From Owenia fusiformis (taxonomy: Eukaryota; Annelida; Polychaeta; Sabellida; Oweniidae), in the NCBI GenBank assembly GCA_903813345.2, contig CAIIXF020000002.1:32818109-32882108 (forward strand): a DNA stretch of 64,000 bases. The letters are read 5' to 3'. Shown here one piece after another: positions 10,724 through 21,973 of this stretch. The position numbers were made by a program, and so were the translations under genes. How positions within the stretch are numbered: the first letter of the stretch is position 1; every line of letters begins with the position of its first letter. Under the pieces are notes generated by a model. It did not search any database. It saw only the letters and a program-made list of their open reading frames with translations, and was not told the origin of the DNA.

Positions 10724-13700
10724 TGTGACAACCCCAACAATTTTACTCACCATTCTTTGCCACTATTAAGTAGTGTCAGTTCAATGTCTTGTCATTGTTG
10801 GGTTTCACTTAATGTTGTTTAAATGCTTACATGTATGTTTAGGTTGATACTTTCCACTAAAGTGTCATATTTCAGTGATTTGTAGGCGAGTGGTGGAAAT
10901 TTTCAAATATTTCTACTTTCACTTCCGGTTCACGGGGTCAAGGTCATATTGCCGATAAAAGTTTGTCATTTGTTTTTCTTAGGAAATTCACCCTGTTAAC
11001 TATGTTTTATCGCTAATCTAGTAAGATATTCACATAATAGGTAATATTTGCTTTCAAACGGTAGTTTACACTTGGTAAATGGTCCCGTATTGGCGAAGTT
11101 ATGGCTATAAATCTAAGTTTATATAAGTCTATTTTTAGGCTGACGTCACTGCACATGCGCAGAGGTGAGGCAGCCATCAAACTTTTGCGAGAGAAAATCA
11201 CCCGTGATTTGCTCTGCTGTTTCCACTTCAAATGGCGGTATCGTTGACCATCGAGATGCCGGAGCTATCGCATTACTTACAGCAGTAAGTGGTGCATCTG
11301 CACGGGGTAATGGCGAGATGTCATTCACGATGCTGGTCTCTAAAACCAGGTTTGAAGTTGAGGTTGGGTCTTCCGTGGCTTTTGCAAATGGCGTCATCAG
11401 CCTCCCATATTTGCAAGTTTTGATCTCAACCTTCAAACACACATCGTGCCGCAAGTACCTCATGTGGATTGATAGCCTGCACCTCATTTCGAACCAGGAT
11501 TGATCTAGGGATCAATGTGTCAAAATTGGCAAGTATAACATTGTATTTAGTTTGAATTGTTTGGTGCAAAAGCACACTGAAACTATTTGACCTCTATTTA
11601 ATATTGGTTTGTGCAAAGGCACATCAGAATTATTTGACCTAGATTTGCTTTGCAAAAGCATATCATAATTGTTTGAGAGAAGTTGTTTTGCATTGTTTAT
11701 GATCAATACTCATATTGACCATCATGTTTGATTGATTCATTGCTAAGGATTAGTTATTACATATGATCATGTTTTGGTACACTGCGTTACTCAGTCTGTT
11801 CCGCAGTTCTGAGGTTCTACTCTGCGCAGTTGTACATTACGCAATGTCGGCTATTTGTCGATAGGTAAGTGTTATCAGGTTTTGGTACACTGCATTACTC
11901 AGTCTGTTCTGAGGTTCTACTCTGTGCAGTTGTACTTTACGCAATGTATTTGTTGACAGTCAGATATGGTCATGTCTTGGTACACTGCGTCTATTGAGGG
12001 CGTTCCGCGGAACTACCCTGCGCAGCTATATACATTACGTAATGTATATAGTCAGTTTATGGAGTTCAAGTTCTTGTTTGGCAACAGCACTGGATGATTG
12101 TGTTGAGTTTAGACACTCATGGAAGCTTAGTTCATTATTTAAATCTACTTTGACTTGAATTGTTCATTTATTGTCAAAGTGTCGGTTTAGTCGTAAAGTT
12201 GTGAAGTCATATTAGTACCATAGCTTATACATTTTATGCATGTATGGCTTTATCAAAAGCACTGTTAGGCAGTTAGGAAATACCATTTGTTCCATCTTGT
12301 GTCATCAATGGGAATACAAGTTGTTGTACCCACATCTATGCTGTGGCATAGAATATTATAGGCTATACCTGGGTATAGCCTATGAGTGGTGTTGTATTAC
12401 ATTAACTTGTGTATACTTTGTATGCGATTCCATCCATCATTGATCGGCATTGACATGCACCGGCATGTTGCGTATAACATGCACCCACTTGTTACATGAC
12501 ATGTACCCACTGGATGTGGGATTGCACCCACATGTTACATAACATTAATTTTGACTTGCATGTTACATAATGATTAATGTGCACTCATGTATATATATTG
12601 GTATTGCTACTTGGTGTGTCAAACACTATATGTTGTATAAGTTATTGTTATTAAGTTGTTGATTACTTATGGTACTATTATGTTCAACTCTTGTGTCACC
12701 ATAACTTGTGATTACTTATAGTAATGCCATGGTGATATGTATAGTTGGTCTCACAGATCTTAGTGTTTTGTCAGTGGTCATTATTAGGTTCTTTGTGTCA
12801 TGTGTAACACATATAGGAGCCAGTTGTAAGTGTACTCATTATTCATTGGTTATTGTAAGGATATGGTAACACAATATTGCCATTTTATTCCAATGTTTAG
12901 TTGCTAACTTGTATTTGACTTTTACGTCATATCGCAAGCTCACAAGAGCTATTTGTAAGTGTACTTATTATTCATTGGTCCTTGTAAGGATATGGTAATA
13001 CATTATTGCCATTTTAGTCCAATGTTTAGTTGGTAACTTGTAAGTTTGACTTTATGTCATATCACAAGCTCACAAGAGCTAGTTGTAGGTGTACTTATTA
13101 TTCATAGGTCATAAAGGTTATGGTGGTAATGCATATTGCAATGTTATGCCTATGTTTATTTAGTAACCAGTTATCCGGTTGTGTCACACACTCTCCCAGG
13201 TGAAGGTATTGTTACAGAATTACTTTTGTGTATTTAAAGTGAGTTCCATGCACATGAGCTAATTAATGTAAAGTTATAACATAAGAGTCTTAGTAGACAA
13301 GTTACATGTTTCAGTATTAAATGTGATATTAAATGCTGTATATTATGTGACCATGAAGCAAGGATATTAGTCCAGTAGTTACTTTAGATTCATCTTTGTG
13401 AGTGTTGTTTGAATGCATGTACTCATTGCTATTTAGTAACAATGTACTACTATTATTCAGGATATTATTCAGGTAGATGGATAATATGTCTATCATTCAA
13501 GTAAATAACACTGTACCATTCAGTGTATATTATTCAGGTATATTATGCATATATCATTCAGGTATCACAACATCAAAGGTATTTTTCATATATGTTTTCC
13601 ACTATGTGTGGCTTTGTTTGCACACTTTGTGTGCCTCACTGTATTACCATGTTGTTCAGTTGTTAATAAACCTTTAATCTTTTAGTTATATATTTCATTT

Positions 13701-13940
13701 AACTCATCTGTTTTGTCAGTTAAAGTGTATGTTTTATGTCGCAGCGTGACATATTCCGTCCCTTTGTCATTTTATAAGTCATGTCTGAGGACCCTTGAGA
13801 GTATTAACAGGCACAACACGAACCCGGGATTTTAATGCTAACGATTCTTTCACCTCACTTAGCCCTTCCCCTTATTCACGCTACCACTTCTGTTTGCTCT
13901 GCACCGCCGTGCGGAGAGAGGGGCGGTGAGGGTCGTTACA
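10724..13940 (+). repeat. LTR copy 2 (3217 bp)
   Basis: Same length and ends as copy 1, offset by 4903 bp. It serves as 3' LTR of the first unit and 5' LTR of the second, which is the signature of a shared-LTR tandem array. All ORF translations inside are identical to those of copies 1 and 3. Polyadenylation signal at 13665-13670. Confidence 0.92.
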
Positions 13941-15626
13941 TTTTGGTGGCAGCGGTGGGATGTTCTGTTGTGTTTGATGACTCTTCCTCAGTGCTGTGAA
14001 ATTTACCAGCAAAAACCCTGTATTTGGTAATGTAAGTGCCACTCAAAAGTTTTTTTTAAATGTGCAAAAAATGTGTTTCTCAATGCATCAACTCAAAAAT
14101 GTATTGGGATACCCATTTGTTATGTTAGAGTGTAGGTAACAGTTATGTTAGCCTTATTGCTCTACAGGTTGTCATATTCATGACTATTGCGACTAATTTC
14201 AACCTGGGAAGTGTGTGACTTTGCTAAATGTGTAAAGGAGAAAATGTTAATCTCCTAATTGTGACTGTGCTTGTTCTGTACTCTTTGTGTTCTCAGCTGA
14301 TCATGTGGTCAGATGTGATGTCTTGGTCATACTACGTATATTGACCAAGAGTGAGTACTCCAAAGGTGGGTCACAAGCCAGTTTTCCGACCTAGTGGAGT
14401 AGACTGTTTCCTTTTCTGGTAATTTCTTCTGCAAGCCAGCTGAAGAGATTCATCAGACAGTCCTCACTATCACATGGTATCTCACCACTTGTTTTGAAGA
14501 GTTCACTGTCTGAGTCATGAGCAGTCATAGTTACTGGTATTAGAAAATTTGTGTGTTGTCATGCCCGACAGGCAGCTCCGAATGTCTCAATTTATGTATC
14601 CTAGGTGGTACGGTAAGCCTAGAGGTTTGTGAAAAAGTATGCAGCTACTTTTTACAACATGTTGCTTCAGCCAATGGATCCGGTGTTGGTAGCTCTGGTT
14701 TTGTCATAATGTCCCTCAGTGACATAACTAGCCTACTCCAGCAATGGCCAGGGGTCTTAGGTTATCAGGTAAATTGCTAACTCTGAGAAAATGTATAACA
14801 GTAGCCTATTTGTTAATGTATGTAACTACCCAAATTAAGGTTGACCTGCATTCCTCAGGTGACATCTGGTATGATGTTCAAATTTACAATCTTATTAGCT
14901 GGGTGAGGTTGTAGGGTTATGACTCTTATGGTCTCCCATTCTGCTTTTCAAATTGCAATTGATTAAGCGGCATCTGTGACCACCGTTGTGATTACAGTTT
15001 GCTGGTTGTTGCATCTAACCAACTTATCTGTTTTCATGATTCCATGTTTGGTGGTTGAGTCATGATCCTTGATGACCTGAAACGACAATAACCCTGTAGC
15101 ACATGAAGTCTTCTAGAAGATGGAATATGTTATTCATAAATGTATGTAAGTTTGCAAGGCTTCATTACTTTTAATAATGTACAACCATGTTGTTTGAATA
15201 TTCTTATTCCAGGAGTTGTGTTGGTTTATGGTTAACCTTCACATTTCTATAAATGGACTGAGATTGTATTCTATGCGTATATCGATTCAGTTTGCTGCAT
15301 TGACTGAATCAGGACAATAAGACTATGTTCTAATTTCATATGATAAACTGTGTATGCTGCTTATAATGAATAAAGTGATTTCTGATGTCAGATAGGAGCA
15401 GCGGACACAGCGATGTCCCCAACTCTACCGATGTCAGATTGGAGCAGCGGACACAGCGGAGTCCCCAACTTTAGTGATATTTAACCAGCACCTTTGCTGG
15501 TGGACATTTATATCAGTGTAATGTATTCAGTACATATCTATTGGGGCTCATATAAATTGGTTCTCATTCATGTTCGAAATTTCTCGTTCATGTTCGAGGA
15601 CGAACACTTGTCAAAAGGGGGAGTAG
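13941..15626 (+). mobile_element. Internal region 2 of the LTR element (1686 bp, no gag-pol)
   Basis: Second copy of the coding-free interior, with the tRNA-Leu primer binding site at 13944-13959 and the polypurine tract at 15613-15623. It carries G at 14246 where copy 1 has A at 9343, so the two are not byte-identical duplicates. The ~43 bp direct repeat recurs near 15381-15466. Confidence 0.85.
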
Positions 15627-18600
15627 TGTGACAACCCCAACAATTTTACTCACCATTCTTTGCCACTATTAAGTAGTGTCAGTTCAATGTCTTGTCATTG
15701 TTGGGTTTCACTTAATGTTGTTTAAATGCTTACATGTATGTTTAGGTTGATACTTTCCACTAAAGTGTCATATTTCAGTGATTTGTAGGCGAGTGGTGGA
15801 AATTTTCAAATATTTCTACTTTCACTTCCGGTTCACGGGGTCAAGGTCATATTGCCGATAAAAGTTTGTCATTTGTTTTTCTTAGGAAATTCACCCTGTT
15901 AACTATGTTTTATCGCTAATCTAGTAAGATATTCACATAATAGGTAATATTTGCTTTCAAACGGTAGTTTACACTTGGTAAATGGTCCCGTATTGGCGAA
16001 GTTATGGCTATAAATCTAAGTTTATATAAGTCTATTTTTAGGCTGACGTCACTGCACATGCGCAGAGGTGAGGCAGCCATCAAACTTTTGCGAGAGAAAA
16101 TCACCCGTGATTTGCTCTGCTGTTTCCACTTCAAATGGCGGTATCGTTGACCATCGAGATGCCGGAGCTATCGCATTACTTACAGCAGTAAGTGGTGCAT
16201 CTGCACGGGGTAATGGCGAGATGTCATTCACGATGCTGGTCTCTAAAACCAGGTTTGAAGTTGAGGTTGGGTCTTCCGTGGCTTTTGCAAATGGCGTCAT
16301 CAGCCTCCCATATTTGCAAGTTTTGATCTCAACCTTCAAACACACATCGTGCCGCAAGTACCTCATGTGGATTGATAGCCTGCACCTCATTTCGAACCAG
16401 GATTGATCTAGGGATCAATGTGTCAAAATTGGCAAGTATAACATTGTATTTAGTTTGAATTGTTTGGTGCAAAAGCACACTGAAACTATTTGACCTCTAT
16501 TTAATATTGGTTTGTGCAAAGGCACATCAGAATTATTTGACCTAGATTTGCTTTGCAAAAGCATATCATAATTGTTTGAGAGAAGTTGTTTTGCATTGTT
16601 TATGATCAATACTCATATTGACCATCATGTTTGATTGATTCATTGCTAAGGATTAGTTATTACATATGATCATGTTTTGGTACACTGCGTTACTCAGTCT
16701 GTTCCGCAGTTCTGAGGTTCTACTCTGCGCAGTTGTACATTACGCAATGTCGGCTATTTGTCGATAGGTAAGTGTTATCAGGTTTTGGTACACTGCATTA
16801 CTCAGTCTGTTCTGAGGTTCTACTCTGTGCAGTTGTACTTTACGCAATGTATTTGTTGACAGTCAGATATGGTCATGTCTTGGTACACTGCGTCTATTGA
16901 GGGCGTTCCGCGGAACTACCCTGCGCAGCTATATACATTACGTAATGTATATAGTCAGTTTATGGAGTTCAAGTTCTTGTTTGGCAACAGCACTGGATGA
17001 TTGTGTTGAGTTTAGACACTCATGGAAGCTTAGTTCATTATTTAAATCTACTTTGACTTGAATTGTTCATTTATTGTCAAAGTGTCGGTTTAGTCGTAAA
17101 GTTGTGAAGTCATATTAGTACCATAGCTTATACATTTTATGCATGTATGGCTTTATCAAAAGCACTGTTAGGCAGTTAGGAAATACCATTTGTTCCATCT
17201 TGTGTCATCAATGGGAATACAAGTTGTTGTACCCACATCTATGCTGTGGCATAGAATATTATAGGCTATACCTGGGTATAGCCTATGAGTGGTGTTGTAT
17301 TACATTAACTTGTGTATACTTTGTATGCGATTCCATCCATCATTGATCGGCATTGACATGCACCGGCATGTTGCGTATAACATGCACCCACTTGTTACAT
17401 GACATGTACCCACTGGATGTGGGATTGCACCCACATGTTACATAACATTAATTTTGACTTGCATGTTACATAATGATTAATGTGCACTCATGTATATATA
17501 TTGGTATTGCTACTTGGTGTGTCAAACACTATATGTTGTATAAGTTATTGTTATTAAGTTGTTGATTACTTATGGTACTATTATGTTCAACTCTTGTGTC
17601 ACCATAACTTGTGATTACTTATAGTAATGCCATGGTGATATGTATAGTTGGTCTCACAGATCTTAGTGTTTTGTCAGTGGTCATTATTAGGTTCTTTGTG
17701 TCATGTGTAACACATATAGGAGCCAGTTGTAAGTGTACTCATTATTCATTGGTTATTGTAAGGATATGGTAACACAATATTGCCATTTTATTCCAATGTT
17801 TAGTTGCTAACTTGTATTTGACTTTTACGTCATATCGCAAGCTCACAAGAGCTATTTGTAAGTGTACTTATTATTCATTGGTCCTTGTAAGGATATGGTA
17901 ATACATTATTGCCATTTTAGTCCAATGTTTAGTTGGTAACTTGTAAGTTTGACTTTATGTCATATCACAAGCTCACAAGAGCTAGTTGTAGGTGTACTTA
18001 TTATTCATAGGTCATAAAGGTTATGGTGGTAATGCATATTGCAATGTTATGCCTATGTTTATTTAGTAACCAGTTATCCGGTTGTGTCACACACTCTCCC
18101 AGGTGAAGGTATTGTTACAGAATTACTTTTGTGTATTTAAAGTGAGTTCCATGCACATGAGCTAATTAATGTAAAGTTATAACATAAGAGTCTTAGTAGA
18201 CAAGTTACATGTTTCAGTATTAAATGTGATATTAAATGCTGTATATTATGTGACCATGAAGCAAGGATATTAGTCCAGTAGTTACTTTAGATTCATCTTT
18301 GTGAGTGTTGTTTGAATGCATGTACTCATTGCTATTTAGTAACAATGTACTACTATTATTCAGGATATTATTCAGGTAGATGGATAATATGTCTATCATT
18401 CAAGTAAATAACACTGTACCATTCAGTGTATATTATTCAGGTATATTATGCATATATCATTCAGGTATCACAACATCAAAGGTATTTTTCATATATGTTT
18501 TCCACTATGTGTGGCTTTGTTTGCACACTTTGTGTGCCTCACTGTATTACCATGTTGTTCAGTTGTTAATAAACCTTTAATCTTTTAGTTATATATTTCA

Positions 18601-18843
18601 TTTAACTCATCTGTTTTGTCAGTTAAAGTGTATGTTTTATGTCGCAGCGTGACATATTCCGTCCCTTTGTCATTTTATAAGTCATGTCTGAGGACCCTTG
18701 AGAGTATTAACAGGCACAACACGAACCCGGGATTTTAATGCTAACGATTCTTTCACCTCACTTAGCCCTTCCCCTTATTCACGCTACCACTTCTGTTTGC
18801 TCTGCACCGCCGTGCGGAGAGAGGGGCGGTGAGGGTCGTTACA
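15627..18843 (+). repeat. LTR copy 3 (3217 bp)
   Basis: Terminal LTR of the array, ending GGTCGTTACA at 18843. It is followed by AAAG (18844-18847), not by a primer binding site, so the array ends here. The AAAG repeats the four bases before LTR 1. Polyadenylation signal at 18568-18573. Confidence 0.92.
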
Positions 18844-18886
18844 AAAGCTTCGTCCTTTATTTTATAACTAGACCCTCCTGCAGAGT
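18844..18886. repeat. Right half of a dispersed ~95 bp repeat split by the LTR array
   Basis: AAAGCTTCGTCCTTTATTTT and the following TATAACTAGACCCTCCTGCAGAG continue the left half at 5793-5820 (TTTGACTTAGCTTCTTAAAA then GAAAG). An uninterrupted copy of the same family at 56874-56963 shows the two halves joined with only one AAAG/AGAG tetramer between them. This gives an internal check on the LTR insertion point. Confidence 0.8.
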
Positions 18887-19876
18887 AAAAAGTAAAAACT
18901 ACAAACACTAGATTTTTGCATGGGGAAAGTCACCCCTCCCTCTTATATATATGCTGTAGCCTATAATACAATATTTTAATATAGAGAATATAAGAGAGGG
19001 GGGGGGGGTTGACTTACTCCCCGTGATTTTTTGCCTCGGAGAAAAACATGGAAACAATTTATTTTCACTTTTGCAGGACTCATGCACCAAAGCACACTCA
19101 CTGAGTGGCTTGTTTTAGTACCTATGGGCAAATAACAAAGGCAAATCTAATTTCCACTCTCCATTTTCATCTTTAAGTTGAACAAATGCTGGGCCTGGAT
19201 GGGAAATTCTGCCCCCCCCCCCCCTCCTTCCCAATTAACATTGATTGTGGCTAGGATGGAGACCCGGGGATGGAGAAAACATGTTTTTATTCACAAGACA
19301 AGTAAGTGAATAGACTTAGTACAGTAGAAGTAAGCGCATTGACTAGTTGTAAAGATTGCATGTTAAAATTCATAATTCAAGGACTTTTGTAGCAGAGTGT
19401 CTTGAATTTACTTTGATAAAAAAAACAGTGCAGATAAAAACAGGTTTGCTCTTCAGCTGTTTATGTTCTATCAAACCGCAACACATGTGAAGGAGGTTGG
19501 CCAATTCATTTGAATCCTTACGTGACGTAATAAATTGAATGATATTAGGGATGTAGATATAGATGATGGTGATTGTTTGGATGTATTGCTTGTTGTGGAA
19601 ATAGACCTCGTTGAATCGTCTCGTCACCAAATAGGGGTAAGTTGTGCACTTACCAGAATAAGAGGCGGATCTAAAAATCAAAAGGGAGGGGGGCATAAAA
19701 CTTTTGAAAATTTGGGCTCAACTTTTTAAAAACAGGGTCAAAATTAAACAATAATGCCAAGTTATGCCAGTTTGTTACCTAAATTGCCCAATTTATGTGA
19801 GGACAAGTAGATTTAGGACCCAAAATAGGGTCTTTTGGGTCTCAATTAGCGATCACTGTGGACAAGATGGGTAATC

Positions 19877-20055
19877 TAACTTTGTATTCGTGAATGTAAC
19901 TTTCGGTTGTCGGCTTAACCTACTATTTTATGACCAGCTGTTCCACTGTATTTTATGACCAGCTGTGCCACTGTTCCATTCTTATTTAAATGAGTTTACC
20001 ATGTAGGTTAATCCGGCAGCCGACAGAAGTTATTTGCATTCGCAAAACAAAGTTA
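19877..20055. mobile_element. Palindromic MITE, family 1, copy 1
   Basis: About 55 bp terminal inverted repeats: left begins TAACTTTGTATTCGTGAATG, and the complement of the right end begins TAACTTTGTTTTGCGAATGC. Both contain a TGTCGGCT...TTAACCTAC core. The middle has two copies of TTTTATGACCAGCTGT. Tips are consistent with a TA or TTA target duplication. A second copy lies at 36798-36980. There is no coding capacity. Confidence 0.8.
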
Positions 20056-21048
20056 ATATGTAGAGCGCATGTGTGAACTCATGATGCAAAGAATGTCTAT
20101 GGATTTTGTTGCGTTTTCCCGGGGAGGGAGCTTTTGCTCCCCAAGCTCCCCCCCCCCCCCCATCTGACATCTGGCATCTGGCTATGGGTATGTTATGTGT
20201 GCACAAGTGTCAAAGGGAAAGGACCAAAAATTATTACAGAACACTCAGTAAGAAAAAAGCATCCAAGCCCTGAGTACACCAGTCATACGGAAAACAAACC
20301 CCAACCATCCAAAACCATAAAAAATGGTGATAGCACTAGAAAAGCCACACCCAGTTTCTTTCTAAATATACGGTAGTTAAATGACAGGGTATGTTTGCTT
20401 GAACCCATCCTGTAATTTTAATTCTCCAGACTATTACTTTAGGTCAAGCTCCATTCCTCAAAAATCTTTTGGAGTGCCTTGTCCTTATAGAACAGTTAGT
20501 ACACCTAGCGACATTTTGCATACTTAGCTAAAGAACACAGAGGATCATGTTACTTCATTTGAGACCTTGTGAATTTATTTATTTACAGTCTCACTCTTTT
20601 ATATAGCAATGTAGTTCTGTACTTATTTATGGGACATCGGTATAATGTCAGAGTTTCAGGCCAAATATCATAGGATTTACTCAAGGAAGTCTATCTCCTT
20701 AATTTTTTTAAACTGATTTTTGTTTACAAATTTTACTGTCATTGCAAGTATAGCATCATAATTTAAAAGCCCATCGTCGTGAGAAAATCAGAATGAATCT
20801 AGGCAATATGCCATAGTTCCTAAAAGGGACCGGGATTTATTGGAAATGTTTATTCATTAACTTTTTGCTACCGAAGTACAAAAACGACCCTGTCATTTTT
20901 GCGTACTAATGATTTCAATTCGAATAAAAGATCAATTTATCTGGCTCATTCATGCAATATTAGCCCACTTCGTACATTCGACTCTGCCGCCCACCCAGCT
21001 CCGGTTTTACACTGGGGAACAATGGGCCGATTGTCATAACATGCAAAA

Positions 21049-21137
21049 TGTCACCACCTGCCATTTTACACAGACGCCAACCGCCGAACACCAACAAAAA
21101 ACAGCTACAAAATAGTTGGAGCCTATAAATATGTCAC
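21049..21137. mobile_element. GTCACCAC-ended MITE, family 2, copy 1
   Basis: Shares ATGCAAAATGTCACCACCTG, a run of CCAACCGCCGAACACC repeats and AGTTGGAGCC with copies at 41949-42052 (same orientation) and 45441-45543 (opposite orientation). The better copies end in GTGGTGACA, the inverse of the start. The right end of this copy is degraded. Confidence 0.65.
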
Positions 21138-21973
21138 TTTGCCCTCAGCCAGGCTTTTTACACTTCTGGCTAAGAATTCATCCGAAAATGCTCAGAATTG
21201 TTAAAAACTGCATGAATTTGAAAGAACTTGTGGCCGAGGGGGTCCCAGCACCTCCCCCTGGCCACGGGCCTGTGTCACAACTTCTGGTTGTGACATAAAA
21301 TATATAATAAATAAATATATAATAAATAAATATTTTATTTGTAATGAAATCCATTTCTTGAAGCTGTGCGTTGGACTGAGTGGATATTTATTGCAACTGC
21401 AATCATAGAATGTCATAAATTATAACAAACATTTTTGTCCTAATTGAATAAATACAAATTGGTTTCGTTGATATCCGGACAATTTATGCCTATGATCACG
21501 GACCAAAAATGACGTTTCATCCCACGATTCATTGCGACTCACGTGATTGTTGCCTACTAATCAGAGCCCAAATACATTCCTTTCTGGTCACATTCCTCTC
21601 AAAATGTTTATAGAATACTGAGCGAACATGTTATTATCAACATCCTTAATGACTAATAAGTTGACGTTCACTGCAGCAGTTTACATGTATTAGTAGTTTA
21701 ACAGAGTGAAATCCGGGCATAACAAAGTTGTTAACATGTAATTTCAGTATATCTTTAAACAGAAACTGTTCTTCAAGGCAAAATGAAGTGAACAAAGACA
21801 CACTGGTCTAATTCAGCACAACATACATAAACAATGAATATTCTGTTAATATGACAAGGGGGCTATATGTTGGATAACAAAGTGTCAAACCAGCCTGTAT
21901 CATTTGATTTACTACCAGTGAGTAGGAGAGTCTCGGGTTTATAACCAGCTAAAGTTCTAATTGAAGAAGTAAT

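Larger units (their letters stand above)
5821..18843 (+). mobile_element. Tandem non-autonomous LTR retrotransposon array (LTR-int-LTR-int-LTR), Gypsy-like termini
   Basis: Three 3217 bp LTRs (5821-9037, 10724-13940, 15627-18843) alternate with two 1686 bp internal regions, an exact 4903 bp period. LTR ends are TGTGACAACC...GGTCGTTACA, imperfect inverted repeats with TG/CA tips as in Metaviridae. A tRNA-Leu primer binding site follows LTR 1 and LTR 2, and a polypurine tract precedes LTR 2 and LTR 3. AAAG occurs on both outer sides (5817-5820 and 18844-18847), so the whole array behaves as one insertion. No reverse transcriptase, protease, integrase or gag reading frame is present. The very long LTRs and coding-free interior match the LARD class. 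The array could arise by LTR-LTR unequal exchange or from a tandem cDNA; the sequence does not decide. Confidence 0.93.
18887..21973. other. Repeat-rich intergenic spacer between the LTR array and the formin gene
   Basis: About 3.1 kb with no coding exon that I can support. It holds poly-G/C runs (18998-19008, 19212-19224, 20148-20161), a palindromic MITE (19877-20055), a GTCACCAC-ended element (21049-21137), an AT microsatellite (about 21300-21335) and anonymous AT-rich sequence. The ORFs here (for example 19370-19696 minus and 20134-20376 plus) have low-complexity or repeat-derived sequence. The formin promoter and any leader exon should lie towards its right end, but no core motif stands out. 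Confidence 0.5.

Noticed and set aside
18844-18847. Treating each 4903 bp unit as a separate insertion
   Set aside because: There is no target duplication at internal LTR junctions: LTRs are shared between units and only the outermost flanks carry AAAG.
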